A DNA stretch of 64,000 bases, taken from the NCBI RefSeq assembly GCF_003932495.1, contig NZ_QZMT01000001.1:124001-188000 (forward strand), given 5' to 3'. The position numbers and the translations under genes are program-made. Of this stretch, positions 20,246-29,787 are shown piece by piece. The notes under the pieces were generated by a model. That model had not been told where the DNA came from and did not search any database. It saw only the letters and a program-made list of their open reading frames with translations. This DNA is from Guyparkeria sp. SCN-R1. GTDB lineage: Bacteria > Pseudomonadota > Gammaproteobacteria > Halothiobacillales > Halothiobacillaceae. Positions within the stretch are counted from its first letter, which is position 1. Each line of letters begins with the position of its first letter.

Positions 20246-21009
20246 TTCATCCGAGCGCGATCATCAGTGACGAGGCCCGTCTGCACGAGAGCGTGCAGGT
20301 CGGCCCCTTTACGGTCATCGAAGGCGAGGTCGAGATTGGTGCCAACACGGTCATCGAGTCGCATGCGGTGATCAAGGGGCCATGCCGGATCGGTACGGAT
20401 AACCATATCTTCAGCCATGCCGTCGTGGGCGAGGTGCCCCAGGATCTCAAGTTCGCCGGCGAGCGCACCTTCCTCGAGATCGGCGATCGCAACCGCATTC
20501 GCGAATTCTCCACCATTCACCGGGGTACCGCCGGTGGGGGCGGCCTGACGCGGCTGGGTTCGGACATCCTGGTGATGGCCTACGCCCACGTTGCCCACGA
20601 TTGCCTGGTGGGTGATCACGTCATTCTCGCGAACGCCGCCTCGCTCGCCGGCCACGTCGAGGTGGGCGAGCACGCCATCTTCGGCGGGTTCGCCGTCGCG
20701 CACCAGTTCTGCCACATCGGCGCGCACGCCTTCATCGGCGGCTTTTCCAAGGTCTCCAAGGACGTGGTGCCGTTCGTGATGGCCGACGGGGCCCGCGCCC
20801 GCGCCATCGGCTTGAACAAGGAAGGCCTCAAGCGTCGCGGCTTCTCGCCGGAGACCATCACGCTGCTCAACCGCTGTTTCCGCCAACTGGTCAAGCGCCA
20901 GGGTGATGACCTGGTGTGGACCGAGTTCGAGCAGGCCGCCGAGTCCGAGCCGGCGCTGAGCGAGATGCTCGATTTCATCCGCGAAAGCGAGCGCGGCATT
21001 ACCCGCTGA
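20242..21009 (+). CDS. lpxA: UDP-N-acetylglucosamine acyltransferase
   Basis: First committed acyl transfer of lipid A synthesis. Seen: [20 protein letters not shown] beginning the hexapeptide beta-helix, HRGTAGGGG, YAHVAHDCLVGDH with the catalytic His, and the C-terminal helical bundle. GTG 20242 overlaps the fabZ stop (GTGA) and gives 255 residues (E. coli 262); the longer open frame from 20218 would add residues before the conserved N-terminus. lpxB, usually next, is displaced here to the opposite strand beyond fumC. Confidence 0.96.
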   Translation: MIHPSAIISDEARLHESVQVGPFTVIEGEVEIGANTVIESHAVIKGPCRIGTDNHIFSHAVVGEVPQDLKFAGERTFLEIGDRNRIREFSTIHRGTAGGGGLTRLGSDILVMAYAHVAHDCLVGDHVILANAASLAGHVEVGEHAIFGGFAVAHQFCHIGAHAFIGGFSKVSKDVVPFVMADGARARAIGLNKEGLKRRGFSPETITLLNRCFRQLVKRQGDDLVWTEFEQAAESEPALSEMLDFIRESERGITR

Positions 21010-21083
21010 TCCCGAACCCGGTGGCGCGGGCGCACGAGGCGTCCCGCTTCCTTGTCCCAACCCGATCCCTCCCCATCGACGCC

Positions 21084-22475
21084 ATGACTGCCACCAACTC
21101 CGCCGAACGCATCGAACACGACAGCCTGGGTGAGGTGCGCCTGCCGGCAGACGCCCTCTACGGTCCGCAAACCCAGCGGGCGGTCGACAACTTCCCCGTC
21201 AGCGGTCGGCCCATGCCGGTGGCCTTTATCGATGCCCTTTGCCGGCTCAAGGCGGCCTGTGCGCGAGGCAATCAGTCTCTTGGCACGCTGGATGCGGCTC
21301 GCGCCGAGGCGATCGTGGGCGTGGCCGATCGATTGATCGCCGGACTGGCCGACGGACAGTTCCGCGATGCCTTCCCGGTCGATGTCTACCAGACCGGGTC
21401 GGGCACCTCGAGCAACATGAACGTCAACGAGGTGATCGCCCATCTTGCCGGCAATGATGACGGCATACACCCCAACGACCATGTCAACATGAGCCAGAGC
21501 TCCAACGACGTGGTCCCCAGTGCGATCCGCGTGATGTCGGTACTGCGGGTCGAGCACGACCTGCTGCCCGCGCTGGCCCACCTGGAGACCGTGTTGCTCG
21601 GCCGGGCGCGCGAATTGGCCGGGGTGGTCAAAACGGGTCGAACGCACCTGATGGACGCGACCCCGATCCGCTTCGATCAGGTGCTCGAGGGTTTCGTCGA
21701 ACAGCTGCGTGGCTGGCGGGTCGCCGTGGAGCAGGCGCGCGATCGCAATCTCGCCCTACCTCTGGGCGGCACGGCCGTAGGGACTGGCCTGAATGCACCG
21801 GAAGGCTTTGCCGACGCCGCCATCGATGCCCTCAACCGTGATCTCGGGCGCGATCGGCCCTTCACTCGCCTGGCCCATCCGGCCGCCGGCATGAGCGTGC
21901 AGGATGACTCATTGGTGCTGAGTTCGGCGCTGCGCGGGCTGGCGGCCTTTCTGCACAAGCTTTCCAACGATTTGCGCTGGATGAACAGTGGTCCGCTGGC
22001 CGGCCTGGGCGAGATCAGCCTGCCGGCGCTGCAGCCGGGCAGCTCGATCATGCCGGGCAAGGTCAACCCGGTGGTGCCCGAATCCGTCGCGATGGTCGCG
22101 GTGCAGATCCAGGGGCTGGATCACGCGGTGGCCATGGCGGCGCAATCGGGCAACTTCGAGCTCAACGTGATGTTCCCCGTGGTGGCAGCCAACCTCGACG
22201 AGATGATGACGCTGGGTAGCAACGCCTCGCGTCTGCTGGCGGACAAGGCCATTGCCGGCTTTGCCGTCAACCGCGAACGCATCGAGCGTGATCTGGCGGC
22301 CAACCCGATCCTGGTGACGGCCTTGAATCCGGTGATCGGCTACGAGGCCGGTGCGGCGATCGCCAAGCGGGCCTACGCCGAGGGGCGGGCAGTGATCGAC
22401 GTGGCGCGGGAGATGACCGATCTCGACGAGGCCACGCTCGCCGAGCTGCTCGATCCGAACCGGCTGACCGGTTAG
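21084..22475 (+). CDS. fumC: Class II fumarate hydratase
   Basis: Oxygen-stable, iron-free fumarase interconverting fumarate and malate in the TCA cycle. Seen: QTGSGTSSNMNVNEV, HPNDHVNMSQSSNDV, KTGRTHLMDATP and the superfamily signature GSSIMPGKVNP with the catalytic serine. Length is 463 (E. coli FumC 467). The QTGSGT motif favours fumarase over aspartase (QGGAGT-like in memory). ATG 21084 is chosen over the upstream open frame to 20916, which lies in lpxA; no strong ribosome site is visible. Its position between lpxA and lpxB is unusual. It converges with lpxB, overlapping by four bases. Confidence 0.9.
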   Translation: MTATNSAERIEHDSLGEVRLPADALYGPQTQRAVDNFPVSGRPMPVAFIDALCRLKAACARGNQSLGTLDAARAEAIVGVADRLIAGLADGQFRDAFPVDVYQTGSGTSSNMNVNEVIAHLAGNDDGIHPNDHVNMSQSSNDVVPSAIRVMSVLRVEHDLLPALAHLETVLLGRARELAGVVKTGRTHLMDATPIRFDQVLEGFVEQLRGWRVAVEQARDRNLALPLGGTAVGTGLNAPEGFADAAIDALNRDLGRDRPFTRLAHPAAGMSVQDDSLVLSSALRGLAAFLHKLSNDLRWMNSGPLAGLGEISLPALQPGSSIMPGKVNPVVPESVAMVAVQIQGLDHAVAMAAQSGNFELNVMFPVVAANLDEMMTLGSNASRLLADKAIAGFAVNRERIERDLAANPILVTALNPVIGYEAGAAIAKRAYAEGRAVIDVAREMTDLDEATLAELLDPNRLTG

Positions 22476-23671
22476 CCCTTCCCGGCGATCATGCCGGCGG
22501 CCAAGTCGGCGAGGCGGTCGAATGCGCCCTGCTGGCCCAGCCGGGCCCTGATTTCCCGCAACGCCGTACGCTGAGGGGCCGCGCCGTCCGGCGAGAGCAA
22601 TTGCTCGATGTCCTCGGCGAGCCGCTCGGGCGTGACTGCCTCCTGCAGACGCTCCGGGACGGCCTCGCGATCGAGGATGATGTTGGGCAGGCCGATATGC
22701 TCGATGCGCACCAGGTGTCGTGCCAGGGCGTAGGTCAGGCGATTGCTGCGATAGGCGATGACCATCGGCGTGCCGATCAGTGCGGCCTCGAGCGTGGCGG
22801 TGCCGCTGGCGATCAGCATCGCGTCGCTGGCGGCCATGACGCGACGGGCACCGCCGGTGGTGACGGTCAGTCGATCGCGGAGTGCCGTCGAGGGCGCGCA
22901 GGCCGCGATTTGCGCCTTTAGCCAGTCGGCATCGATGGAGTCGGCCCGCGGCATCACGAAGCGTCGTGTCGGGTCGGCCTCGAGCAGGCGCTCGGCGGCG
23001 GCGAGGAAGGTCGGTAACAGGCGCTCGATCTCGCCGCGGCGACTGCCCGGCAGGAGACCCACCACCGGGGTATCGTCCGACAACGACAGGGCATGGCGGG
23101 CTCCGGCCCGGTCGGGTGCCTCGCGGTCGATCAGCTCGATCAAGGGGTGGCCGACGTGGGTGGTGGGCAGGCCGTGTTGGGCGAACAGTGCCACCTCGAA
23201 GTCGAACAGCACCGCCAGGTGATCGGCATAGCGATCGAAGTCTTTCGCGCGGCCCGCTCGCCAGGCCCAGACCTGCGGCGCGACGAAGAACAGTACCGGG
23301 ATGCCGCGCGCCTTGGCCGCCTTGGCCAGGCGCTGGTTGAATTCCTGGAAATCGATCACGATGACCAGATCGGGACGATCGCGATCGAGCGCCTCGATGA
23401 GGGTGTTCATCGCCGCGCGTAGCTGGCCGTAGTGGCGCAGCACCTCGACCAGGCCCATTACCGAGACCTGGTCCATGTCGACGATCGTCTCGATGCCGGC
23501 GGCGCGCGATTGCGCGCCGCCCAGACCGTAGGCGGTCAGGCCGGGCAGGCGCTCGACCAGGCGCGACATCAGCTCGGCGGCGTACATGTCGCCGGAGGCC
23601 TCGCCAGCGGCGATCAGGATGCGCGGGTGAGGATGGCCCGCTTGCGGATGGCGATGGGTCTCGGAATCCAA
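22472..23671 (-). CDS. lpxB: Lipid-A-disaccharide synthase
   Basis: GT19 glycosyltransferase joining UDP-diacylglucosamine and lipid X. Seen: ILIAAGEASGDMYAAELM at the N-terminus, DFQEFNQRLAKAA, FFVAPQVWAWRAGR, LLPGSRRGEIERLLP, ASGTATLEAALIGTPM and the C-terminal segment. Length is 399 (E. coli 382). In most gammaproteobacteria it follows lpxA in the same direction; here it is inverted, converging with fumC and diverging from rnhB, so it must have its own promoter in the 32-base gap or within rnhB. Confidence 0.96.
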   Translation of the reverse strand: MDSETHRHPQAGHPHPRILIAAGEASGDMYAAELMSRLVERLPGLTAYGLGGAQSRAAGIETIVDMDQVSVMGLVEVLRHYGQLRAAMNTLIEALDRDRPDLVIVIDFQEFNQRLAKAAKARGIPVLFFVAPQVWAWRAGRAKDFDRYADHLAVLFDFEVALFAQHGLPTTHVGHPLIELIDREAPDRAGARHALSLSDDTPVVGLLPGSRRGEIERLLPTFLAAAERLLEADPTRRFVMPRADSIDADWLKAQIAACAPSTALRDRLTVTTGGARRVMAASDAMLIASGTATLEAALIGTPMVIAYRSNRLTYALARHLVRIEHIGLPNIILDREAVPERLQEAVTPERLAEDIEQLLSPDGAAPQRTALREIRARLGQQGAFDRLADLAAGMIAGKG

Positions 23672-23703
23672 GCAGCCCCCGGAAACATAGGTGGTAACAA
23701 CGA

Positions 23704-24324
23704 ATGGGCGCGAGTATGCCGCAAGCCGACTTGTTTGACGATCTGGACCATGCGGGTTGCTACTGCGGCGTGGACGAGGCCGGGCGCGGGCCGCTGGCCG
23801 GCCCGGTAGTCGCCGCCGCCGTGATCCTCGATCCCGCCCGCCCGATCCGTCTGCTGGACGACTCCAAGAAACTGACCGAGCGTCGTCGTGAGGCCCTGTT
23901 CGACGAGATCCGTGAACGGGCGGCCGGCTGGGCGATCGCCGAGGCGAGTGTGGCCGAGATCGACGAGCTCAATATCCTGCATGCCTCGATGCTCGCCATG
24001 CGTCGCGCCGTGCTCGCGTTGCTCGACGACGGGCACGCGCTCGACCGGGCGCACATCGATGGCAATCGCTGCCCCGAGCTGCCCGTGCTGGGCCGCGCCC
24101 TGGTCGGCGGGGATGCCTCCGACCCGGCCATTGCCGCGGCCTCGATCCTTGCCAAGGTATCCCGGGATCGTCAGATCGTCGCCCTGGACGCCGAACACCC
24201 CGGTTACGGCCTGGCCCGCCACAAGGGCTATCCCACGCCGGCACACCTTGCCGCCCTGGTGGAACTCGGTCCCAGCCCGATCCACCGCCGCTCCTTTGCC
24301 CCGGTGCGTCGCCTGCTGGCCTGA
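23704..24324 (+). CDS. rnhB: Ribonuclease HII
   Basis: Removes ribonucleotides misincorporated in DNA and RNA from hybrids. Seen: [19 protein letters not shown] with the first two acidic ligands, [21 protein letters not shown] and [11 protein letters not shown], completing the D-E-D-D site. Length is 206; an alternative start at the Met four codons later (MPQADLF) is equally possible. lpxB-rnhB adjacency is conserved, but here the two are divergent. Confidence 0.95.
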   Translation: MGASMPQADLFDDLDHAGCYCGVDEAGRGPLAGPVVAAAVILDPARPIRLLDDSKKLTERRREALFDEIRERAAGWAIAEASVAEIDELNILHASMLAMRRAVLALLDDGHALDRAHIDGNRCPELPVLGRALVGGDASDPAIAAASILAKVSRDRQIVALDAEHPGYGLARHKGYPTPAHLAALVELGPSPIHRRSFAPVRRLLA

Positions 24325-24346
24325 CCGGGATCGTGGGCGTGCGGCG

Positions 24347-25567
24347 TCAGCCGGTGCGGTCACGCAGGGCAATGAAATCCGCGTAATGCCCCAGGAACAG
24401 GTCGGTCAGGTCGGGGTCGAACTGCCGGCCGCGCTCGTTGGCGAACAGGTCGCGGATGTTCTCGTCTGACCAGGCCGGCTTGTAGACGCGCTTGAACGAC
24501 AGCGCATCGAACACGTCGGCAATCGCCACCAGGCGGCCCTCGATCGAGATGCCGGTGCCTGACAGGCCACGCGGGTAGCCATTGCCATCCCAGCGTTCGT
24601 GGTGCTCGTGGGCGATGGTGGCCGCGGCCTGCAGCAGGGGGCGGCCCGAGGCCTTGAGGATGCCGTGGCCAAGATGCGTGTGCGACTGCATCTCGCGGAA
24701 TTCCTCGTCGGTCAGGCGACCGGGCTTGTTGAGAATCCGATCGGGGATCGCGATCTTGCCGACGTCATGCAGCGGGGCGGCCTGGTGGATCGAGGTGACG
24801 TGATGCTCGGGCAGGCCGGCCAGTGTCGCCAGATGCCGGGCATAGGCGGCCACGCGGGCGACGTGATTGCCTGTCTCCTCCGAGCGTGCCTCGCACAACT
24901 CGCCCAAGAGGCGCACCAGGTCGGTCTGAGTCGATTCCAGTTCCCGGTTCAGCCCGCGGATCTGCTGGAGGCCATCATCGACCTGACGCTCGAGTTGCTG
25001 ACGGAAGGCCCGCTGCACGTCGGCCAATTGCGCCTTGTAGCCCTGCATGAACCAGCTGATCACCGCCAGGAAGAATAGCGCGGTCAACTGCGCGCCGAGG
25101 GCGATGTCCGTGTACATCAGCGGGAAGAGCCGCGTCCAGTGCAGGGTGTACACGCCCGTCACGAGGGCGAGGAAGGTCGCATCCCACAGGATCAGGCTGC
25201 GCGGGCGTTCGACCAGGAACGCGGCGATCGGCGGAAAGAGCAGCATCCAGAGGATGTCGAAGCTCTCGATCTGGCCGATGAACGCAAAGCTGATCAGATA
25301 GGGCATCAATGCCGCCAGATACCAGCGTTTGGCCATGCGCCATCCCCAGCGGGCCGCCGCTCCCCAGCTGGCCCCCACCGCCGCCAGCATCAAGGCATGC
25401 ACCACCGAGAACACCGGCCGCTCCAGGACCAGGTTGGCCAGTAACGAGATCAGCAGCAGCACGGCATTGACCAACAGAAACCGGCGAAAGTGCCGGCTGG
25501 GATCGGGGCGTGCCGGTGACTGGATCGGGGTGGTGTCCGGCACCGGGGCGTGAGGGGGTTGCGACAT
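24347..25567 (-). CDS. Membrane-anchored HD-GYP phosphodiesterase
   Basis: Probable cyclic-di-GMP phosphodiesterase. Seen: about five to six hydrophobic membrane segments (residues 30-175), a coiled-coil linker (about 178-222), then an HD-GYP domain with HDVGKIAIP (HD at 267-268) and HHERWDGNGYPRGL (322-335), keeping the metal ligands and the GYP signature. So catalytic activity is expected; the membrane part may sense an unknown signal. It has no receiver domain. It follows the decarboxylase gene by 54 bases in the same direction and may be co-transcribed with the ligase/decarboxylase pair, which would link that product to c-di-GMP control (inference). Confidence 0.88.
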   Translation of the reverse strand: MSQPPHAPVPDTTPIQSPARPDPSRHFRRFLLVNAVLLLISLLANLVLERPVFSVVHALMLAAVGASWGAAARWGWRMAKRWYLAALMPYLISFAFIGQIESFDILWMLLFPPIAAFLVERPRSLILWDATFLALVTGVYTLHWTRLFPLMYTDIALGAQLTALFFLAVISWFMQGYKAQLADVQRAFRQQLERQVDDGLQQIRGLNRELESTQTDLVRLLGELCEARSEETGNHVARVAAYARHLATLAGLPEHHVTSIHQAAPLHDVGKIAIPDRILNKPGRLTDEEFREMQSHTHLGHGILKASGRPLLQAAATIAHEHHERWDGNGYPRGLSGTGISIEGRLVAIADVFDALSFKRVYKPAWSDENIRDLFANERGRQFDPDLTDLFLGHYADFIALRDRTG

Positions 25568-25621
25568 GGATGCGGGGTTCTGCAGCGTGGGAATTGGGGC
25601 GAGTGTTGGCCAGCCCGGTGG

Positions 25622-26908
25622 TCAGATCAAGTATTCGGTGACCGGGGCGCGCGAGAGAAACCCCGCCGGGGAGGCAGACGCCCCGTAGGCCCCCGACTGC
25701 AGCACGCCCAGCCAGTCACCGGGGGCAAGTGCCGGCAGGGGCTGGCCCTTGCCCAGGACGTCCAGCGGCGTGCACAACGGTCCGGCGACATCGACCGTCT
25801 CATTGGCCTCGTCGTCGAGATGGTCGACGGCGATCACGGGCCAGTTGCGTCGCAACACGGCACCGAGGTTGCCCGAGAGTGCCAGGTGGTGATGCATGCC
25901 GCCGTCGCAGACGAGATACGTGGTGCCGCGGGAGATCTTGCGGTCGACCACCCGTGTCAGGTAGATGCCGGCACCGGCAACCAAAAAGCGCCCCATTTCC
26001 AGTCGCGTGTCGATCGGTGTGCCGCCACGCTGACCCAGCGCGGCCAGTTGCTCGTCGAGGCGGGCGAAGGCCGGCGCCAGTCGGTCGAGATCCAGCGGTC
26101 GGTCGCCGGGATGATAGGCGACGCCCAGGCCGGGTCCGATGATCAGCTCCGCCGGGGTAAAGCCGGTGGTCTGGTGCCACTCGTGCAGGAGCTCGGTCCA
26201 GCCATCCAGCGTGGCGACGATCGCCTCGACATCCAGGCTCTGCGAGCCGGCGAACAGGTGCAGCCCGACCAGGTCGATGCCGCCCTCGGCCAGCGTGTCG
26301 CGTTGGTCGAGCAGGCTCGGGATTACCTCGCTGTCGATGCCGAAGGGGCGGGCGCCACCACCCATGTGCATGCCCGAGCCCTTGAGCGCGAAGGGCGGGT
26401 TGACCCGCAAGGCGACGCGGGCACGTCGCCCCGTGGTGCGGGCCGCCACCATGATGCGTTCCAGTTCACCGACCGACTCGGCGTTGATGGTGATGCCGGC
26501 CTCGATCGCGTAGCGGTGCTCGGCCCGCGACTTGGCCGGTCCGGCGATGGAGATCTTCTGTGTCGGTTCGCTTATCCCGGCGGCGAGCTTCATCTCGTCG
26601 AGCGAGGCGCAGTCGAAGCCATCGACCAGGCCGGCCAGGTGGCGCACCAGCGGTGGGAACGGGTTGGCCTTGATGGCGTAGTGGATGCCGATGGAATCGG
26701 GCAGTGCCGAACGCAGTGAGGCGACTGCCGTGTCGAGACAGCGGCGGCTGTACAGATAGGCCGGGGTTTGGGGTAGACGGGCCGAGAGCGGTTGGCCGTC
26801 GATCGACAGGTAACCGTTCTCCCGGCCCCAGCAATCAGCGAGCGGTCCGAGGGTGCGCTCCAGGATCGCCTCGCCGGTGGCCGGATCGAGTGTGTCGTGT
26901 TTGGCCAT
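25622..26908 (-). CDS. PLP-dependent decarboxylase, exosortase A-associated type
   Basis: Fold-III pyridoxal-phosphate decarboxylase of the LysA/ornithine-decarboxylase superfamily. Seen: the PLP lysine in YAIKANPFPPLV, the HLFAGSQ segment, the Gly-rich cofactor loop GPGLGVAY, a C-terminal barrel with CDGGMHHHLALSGN, and GPLCTPLDVLG followed by QSGAYGAS. These closely resemble the decarboxylase I know from exosortase A/PEP-CTERM loci (TIGR03099-like) rather than diaminopimelate decarboxylase. Substrate is unknown. It begins two bases after the stop of the acyl-CoA ligase, so the pair is one operon. No exosortase, PEP-CTERM protein or dedicated carrier protein is seen in the window. Length is 428. 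Confidence 0.82.
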   Translation of the reverse strand: MAKHDTLDPATGEAILERTLGPLADCWGRENGYLSIDGQPLSARLPQTPAYLYSRRCLDTAVASLRSALPDSIGIHYAIKANPFPPLVRHLAGLVDGFDCASLDEMKLAAGISEPTQKISIAGPAKSRAEHRYAIEAGITINAESVGELERIMVAARTTGRRARVALRVNPPFALKGSGMHMGGGARPFGIDSEVIPSLLDQRDTLAEGGIDLVGLHLFAGSQSLDVEAIVATLDGWTELLHEWHQTTGFTPAELIIGPGLGVAYHPGDRPLDLDRLAPAFARLDEQLAALGQRGGTPIDTRLEMGRFLVAGAGIYLTRVVDRKISRGTTYLVCDGGMHHHLALSGNLGAVLRRNWPVIAVDHLDDEANETVDVAGPLCTPLDVLGKGQPLPALAPGDWLGVLQSGAYGASASPAGFLSRAPVTEYLI

Positions 26909-26910
26909 GC

Positions 26911-28443
26911 TCAGGTTGCCTCCATCGTGGTCAGGGCCCGGCGGTCGAACTTGCCGTTGGTCGAGCGGGGCAGGGCGGTATGGGTCTCGATTGCCGCCGG
27001 CTGCTGATAGGGCGCCAGGTGGGCGCGCAGGTGGTGGCGAAGTGCCTCGAGATCCGCCTGGCGTGGCGCGACGTGCAGGATCAATCGCTGGCTGCCGCGC
27101 TCCGGATCGGGTTCGCCCACGGCGACCGCCTCCTCGATCCCGGGGGCGGCGTGGGCCACCGCCTCGATCTCCTCGGGGCTAATGCGAAAGCCGGCCACCT
27201 TGATCTGCTCGTCCAGCCGGCCGGCGAAATACAGTCGGCCCGCCTCGTCCAGGCGCACCCGGTCGCCGCTGAAAACCACGCGCTCGGCCGTCTCGTCCGG
27301 CCAGCCGGGCGGCGGGGGACGGAAGCGTTGGGCGGTGGCCTCGGGGTCGTTGATGTAGCCCTGCGCGACCAGCGGGCCACCCTGCACCAGCTCGCCGCTC
27401 TGGCCCGGGCCGAGCAGGCGGCCATCCGGATCGACCAGACCGACCGTCGTCTCGGGCAATGGGTAGCCGATGGCATCCGGGTGGGCGTCCACCTCCCCGG
27501 GCGGCAGGTAGGTGGCGCGGAAGGCCTCGGTCAGGCCGTACATCAGAAATAGTTTCGCGCCCGGGCGCGCCTCGCGCAGTCGGCGCACGGCCGCGACCGG
27601 CAGCGCGCCGCCGGAATTGGTCAGCACGCGCAGGGCCGGGGCCTCACGGAGCCAGGATTGCCCGGACAGCGGGACCAGCAGACCGGGCGTGCCGGCGAAC
27701 ACCGTCGCCGCCTCGCGCAGCAGCGGGCGCTTGAGATCGGCGGGCAGCAGGTAGTCGTCGAGGTAGACCGCCGCCCCCCGGGAAAGCCCGGTCGTGATCT
27801 GCGAGAAGCCATAGTCGAAGGCCAGCGGCAGCATGGCGGCAACCACGTCGCTTTCCCGCAGGTCGAGGTAGTCGGCCACCAGGCGGGTGCCGGTGTCGAG
27901 GTTGCCCTCGCTGATCATCACGCCCTTGGGCAGGCCGGTGCTGCCGGAGGTGAAGAACAGCATGGCCAGGCGGTCGGGCGATGGACGGTACTCGCCGGGT
28001 CTTAGGTCGACCGTGCCGTTGGCATCGTGGGAGACCAGATCCTGCGGGGTATCGCCCCCGGCTGCCCACCAGCCCCAGTCGGCGTCGAATGCGGGTTGGC
28101 CGTATTGCCTCAGCCGGGCGCGATCGGCGAGCAGGCCGCGGGCCTCGCAGCGGGCGAGCTGGTGGTCGACCTGCTCGGGCTTGAGTCCCGGATGGGCCGG
28201 GGCCGGCACGATGTCCTCGGCGAGCATGGCCAGCAGCCAGATGACCGTGTCGACCGACTTGCCCGCCCAGACCACTACGCGGTCGCCCGCCACGAGATCG
28301 AGCGCCCGCAGCGCGCCTCGCGCGGCCTGGAGTCGGCCGGCCAGTTCGGCATAATCCAGCCACTGTTGCCGGTCGCCCAGTGCGCGGGCGTGCGGGCGGG
28401 CGCGGGCCTGCCGGTCGATGGTGGATATGAGCTCGATGGGCAT
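26911..28443 (-). CDS. AMP-forming acyl-CoA ligase, exosortase A-associated type
   Basis: ANL-superfamily adenylating enzyme. Seen: the P-loop-like FFTSGSTGLPKGVM, the substrate-pocket region LTNSGGALP, MYGLTEAFRATYLPPGEVD, the hinge SGDRVRLDEAGRLYFAGRLD, and a late Lys in RSTNGKFDRRAL that would be the catalytic lysine. The MYGLTEAFR/YLPP stretch matches, from memory, the ligase found beside the decarboxylase in exosortase A gene clusters (TIGR03098-like). Length is 510. It probably activates a carboxylic acid for the adjacent decarboxylase's pathway; substrate unknown. The start at 28443 lies in a 222-base region divergent from aroC. Confidence 0.82.
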   Translation of the reverse strand: MPIELISTIDRQARARPHARALGDRQQWLDYAELAGRLQAARGALRALDLVAGDRVVVWAGKSVDTVIWLLAMLAEDIVPAPAHPGLKPEQVDHQLARCEARGLLADRARLRQYGQPAFDADWGWWAAGGDTPQDLVSHDANGTVDLRPGEYRPSPDRLAMLFFTSGSTGLPKGVMISEGNLDTGTRLVADYLDLRESDVVAAMLPLAFDYGFSQITTGLSRGAAVYLDDYLLPADLKRPLLREAATVFAGTPGLLVPLSGQSWLREAPALRVLTNSGGALPVAAVRRLREARPGAKLFLMYGLTEAFRATYLPPGEVDAHPDAIGYPLPETTVGLVDPDGRLLGPGQSGELVQGGPLVAQGYINDPEATAQRFRPPPPGWPDETAERVVFSGDRVRLDEAGRLYFAGRLDEQIKVAGFRISPEEIEAVAHAAPGIEEAVAVGEPDPERGSQRLILHVAPRQADLEALRHHLRAHLAPYQQPAAIETHTALPRSTNGKFDRRALTTMEAT

Positions 28444-28463
28444 GGACGGCTGGTCTTGGGAAG

Positions 28464-28478
28464 TGTCCGGATCGGACA
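28464..28478. promoter_or_regulatory. Operator-like palindrome in the ligase/aroC divergent region
   Basis: TGTCCG-GAT-CGGACA is a perfect inverted repeat with a three-base spacer. On the plus strand it sits between TTGGGA (28456-28461) and TATACT (28481-28486), which are 19 bases apart and could be a weak promoter toward aroC. It begins 21 bases before the start of the ligase gene on the other strand, so a bound dimer could affect either. The rest of this 222-base gap shows nothing further that I can name. Confidence 0.4.
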
Positions 28479-28665
28479 GGTATACTCTGCAGTCTTTCGG
28501 CTCAGGCGTCTGCGCCGGCTCAAGCTCGCCGAACCGGCATCTGCCGTCGGCGAGGGGCCGCGCATTTTAGCATGGCCCGCGACTCGCCCGCGCGAGACAC
28601 AATCGGTCGTCGTGATCGCGGCGAGCACCCATTTTTGGAACGGCCAGTTTTCGGGATAAATACGT

Positions 28666-29787
28666 ATGGCAGGCAACACCTTCGGCACCCTGTTTCGGGT
28701 CACGACCTTCGGCGAATCCCACGGAGCGGCGCTCGGCGCGATCGTCGATGGTTGCCCGCCGGGCCTGAAACTCTCCGAGGAGGACCTGCAGGCCGATCTC
28801 GATCGGCGCCGGCCGGGCACCTCCCGGCACACCACCCAGCGCCGCGAACCCGACCAGGTACGCATCCTCTCGGGGGTGTTCGAGGGCGAGACCACCGGTA
28901 CACCGATCGGGCTGCTGATCGAGAATGTCGACCAGCGTTCCAAGGACTATTCCAAGATCGCCGAGCAGTTCCGCCCGGGACACGCCGATTACAGCTACCG
29001 ACAGAAGTACGGTCACCGCGACTACCGTGGCGGCGGGCGTTCCTCGGCCCGCGAGACCGCCATGCGGGTCGCCGCGGGCGCGATCGCCAAGAAGTGGCTG
29101 GCCGAAATGCATGGCGTGACCGTGCGCGGGCACCTCTCCCAGCTCGGTCCCATCGTGCTCAAGGAGGACTGCTTCGACTGGGCGACGGTGGGCGAGAACC
29201 CGTTCTTCTGGCCCTGTACCGACCAGGTGGCCGAGCTCGAGACCTTCATGGACGATCTGCGCCGCTCGGGTGACTCGGTCGGTGCCAAGGTCACGGTACG
29301 GGCGGAAGGCTGCCCGCCGGGCTGGGGCGAGCCGGTGTTCGATCGTCTCGATGCCGACATCGCCCATGCCTTGATGGGCATCAACGCAGTCAAGGGCGTG
29401 GAGATCGGTGACGGCTTCGACTGCGTGGCTGCCCGCGGCACCGAATTCCGCGACGAAATCACGCCGGATGGCTTTCTCTCCAATCACGCCGGTGGCGTGC
29501 TCGGGGGCATTTCCAGCGGTCAGGACATCGTCGCGCACCTGGCATTGAAGCCCACCTCCAGCATCCGCCTGCCGGGTCGCAGCGTCGACATGAAGGGCGA
29601 GGCCACCGAGGTGATCACCACCGGTCGTCACGACCCCTGCGTGGGCATCCGCGCCACACCGATCGCCGAGGCGATGCTGGCGCTCACCCTGATGGATCAC
29701 GCCCTGCGCCAGCGCGGGCAATGCGGTGATCTCACCACCGACACGCCGGTGGTCCCGGCCGGGGACGGCTCGACACCCGGTCGATGA
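28666..29787 (+). CDS. aroC: Chorismate synthase
   Basis: Last step of the shikimate pathway, FMN-dependent elimination of phosphate from EPSP. Seen: [19 protein letters not shown] (first signature), [36 protein letters not shown] with [13 protein letters not shown] (second signature), and the C-terminal third signature containing [17 protein letters not shown]. Length is 373 (E. coli 361). ATG 28666 follows about 170 bases of leader. Its stop overlaps the start of the MFS gene by four bases. Confidence 0.97.
   Translation: MAGNTFGTLFRVTTFGESHGAALGAIVDGCPPGLKLSEEDLQADLDRRRPGTSRHTTQRREPDQVRILSGVFEGETTGTPIGLLIENVDQRSKDYSKIAEQFRPGHADYSYRQKYGHRDYRGGGRSSARETAMRVAAGAIAKKWLAEMHGVTVRGHLSQLGPIVLKEDCFDWATVGENPFFWPCTDQVAELETFMDDLRRSGDSVGAKVTVRAEGCPPGWGEPVFDRLDADIAHALMGINAVKGVEIGDGFDCVAARGTEFRDEITPDGFLSNHAGGVLGGISSGQDIVAHLALKPTSSIRLPGRSVDMKGEATEVITTGRHDPCVGIRATPIAEAMLALTLMDHALRQRGQCGDLTTDTPVVPAGDGSTPGR

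Noticed and set aside
25550-26719. Long plus-strand frame (389 codons) opposite the decarboxylase gene
   Set aside because: It is a shadow of the minus-strand gene: low-complexity Gly/Arg/Gln-rich translation with no motif, while the opposite strand has clear PLP-enzyme signatures.
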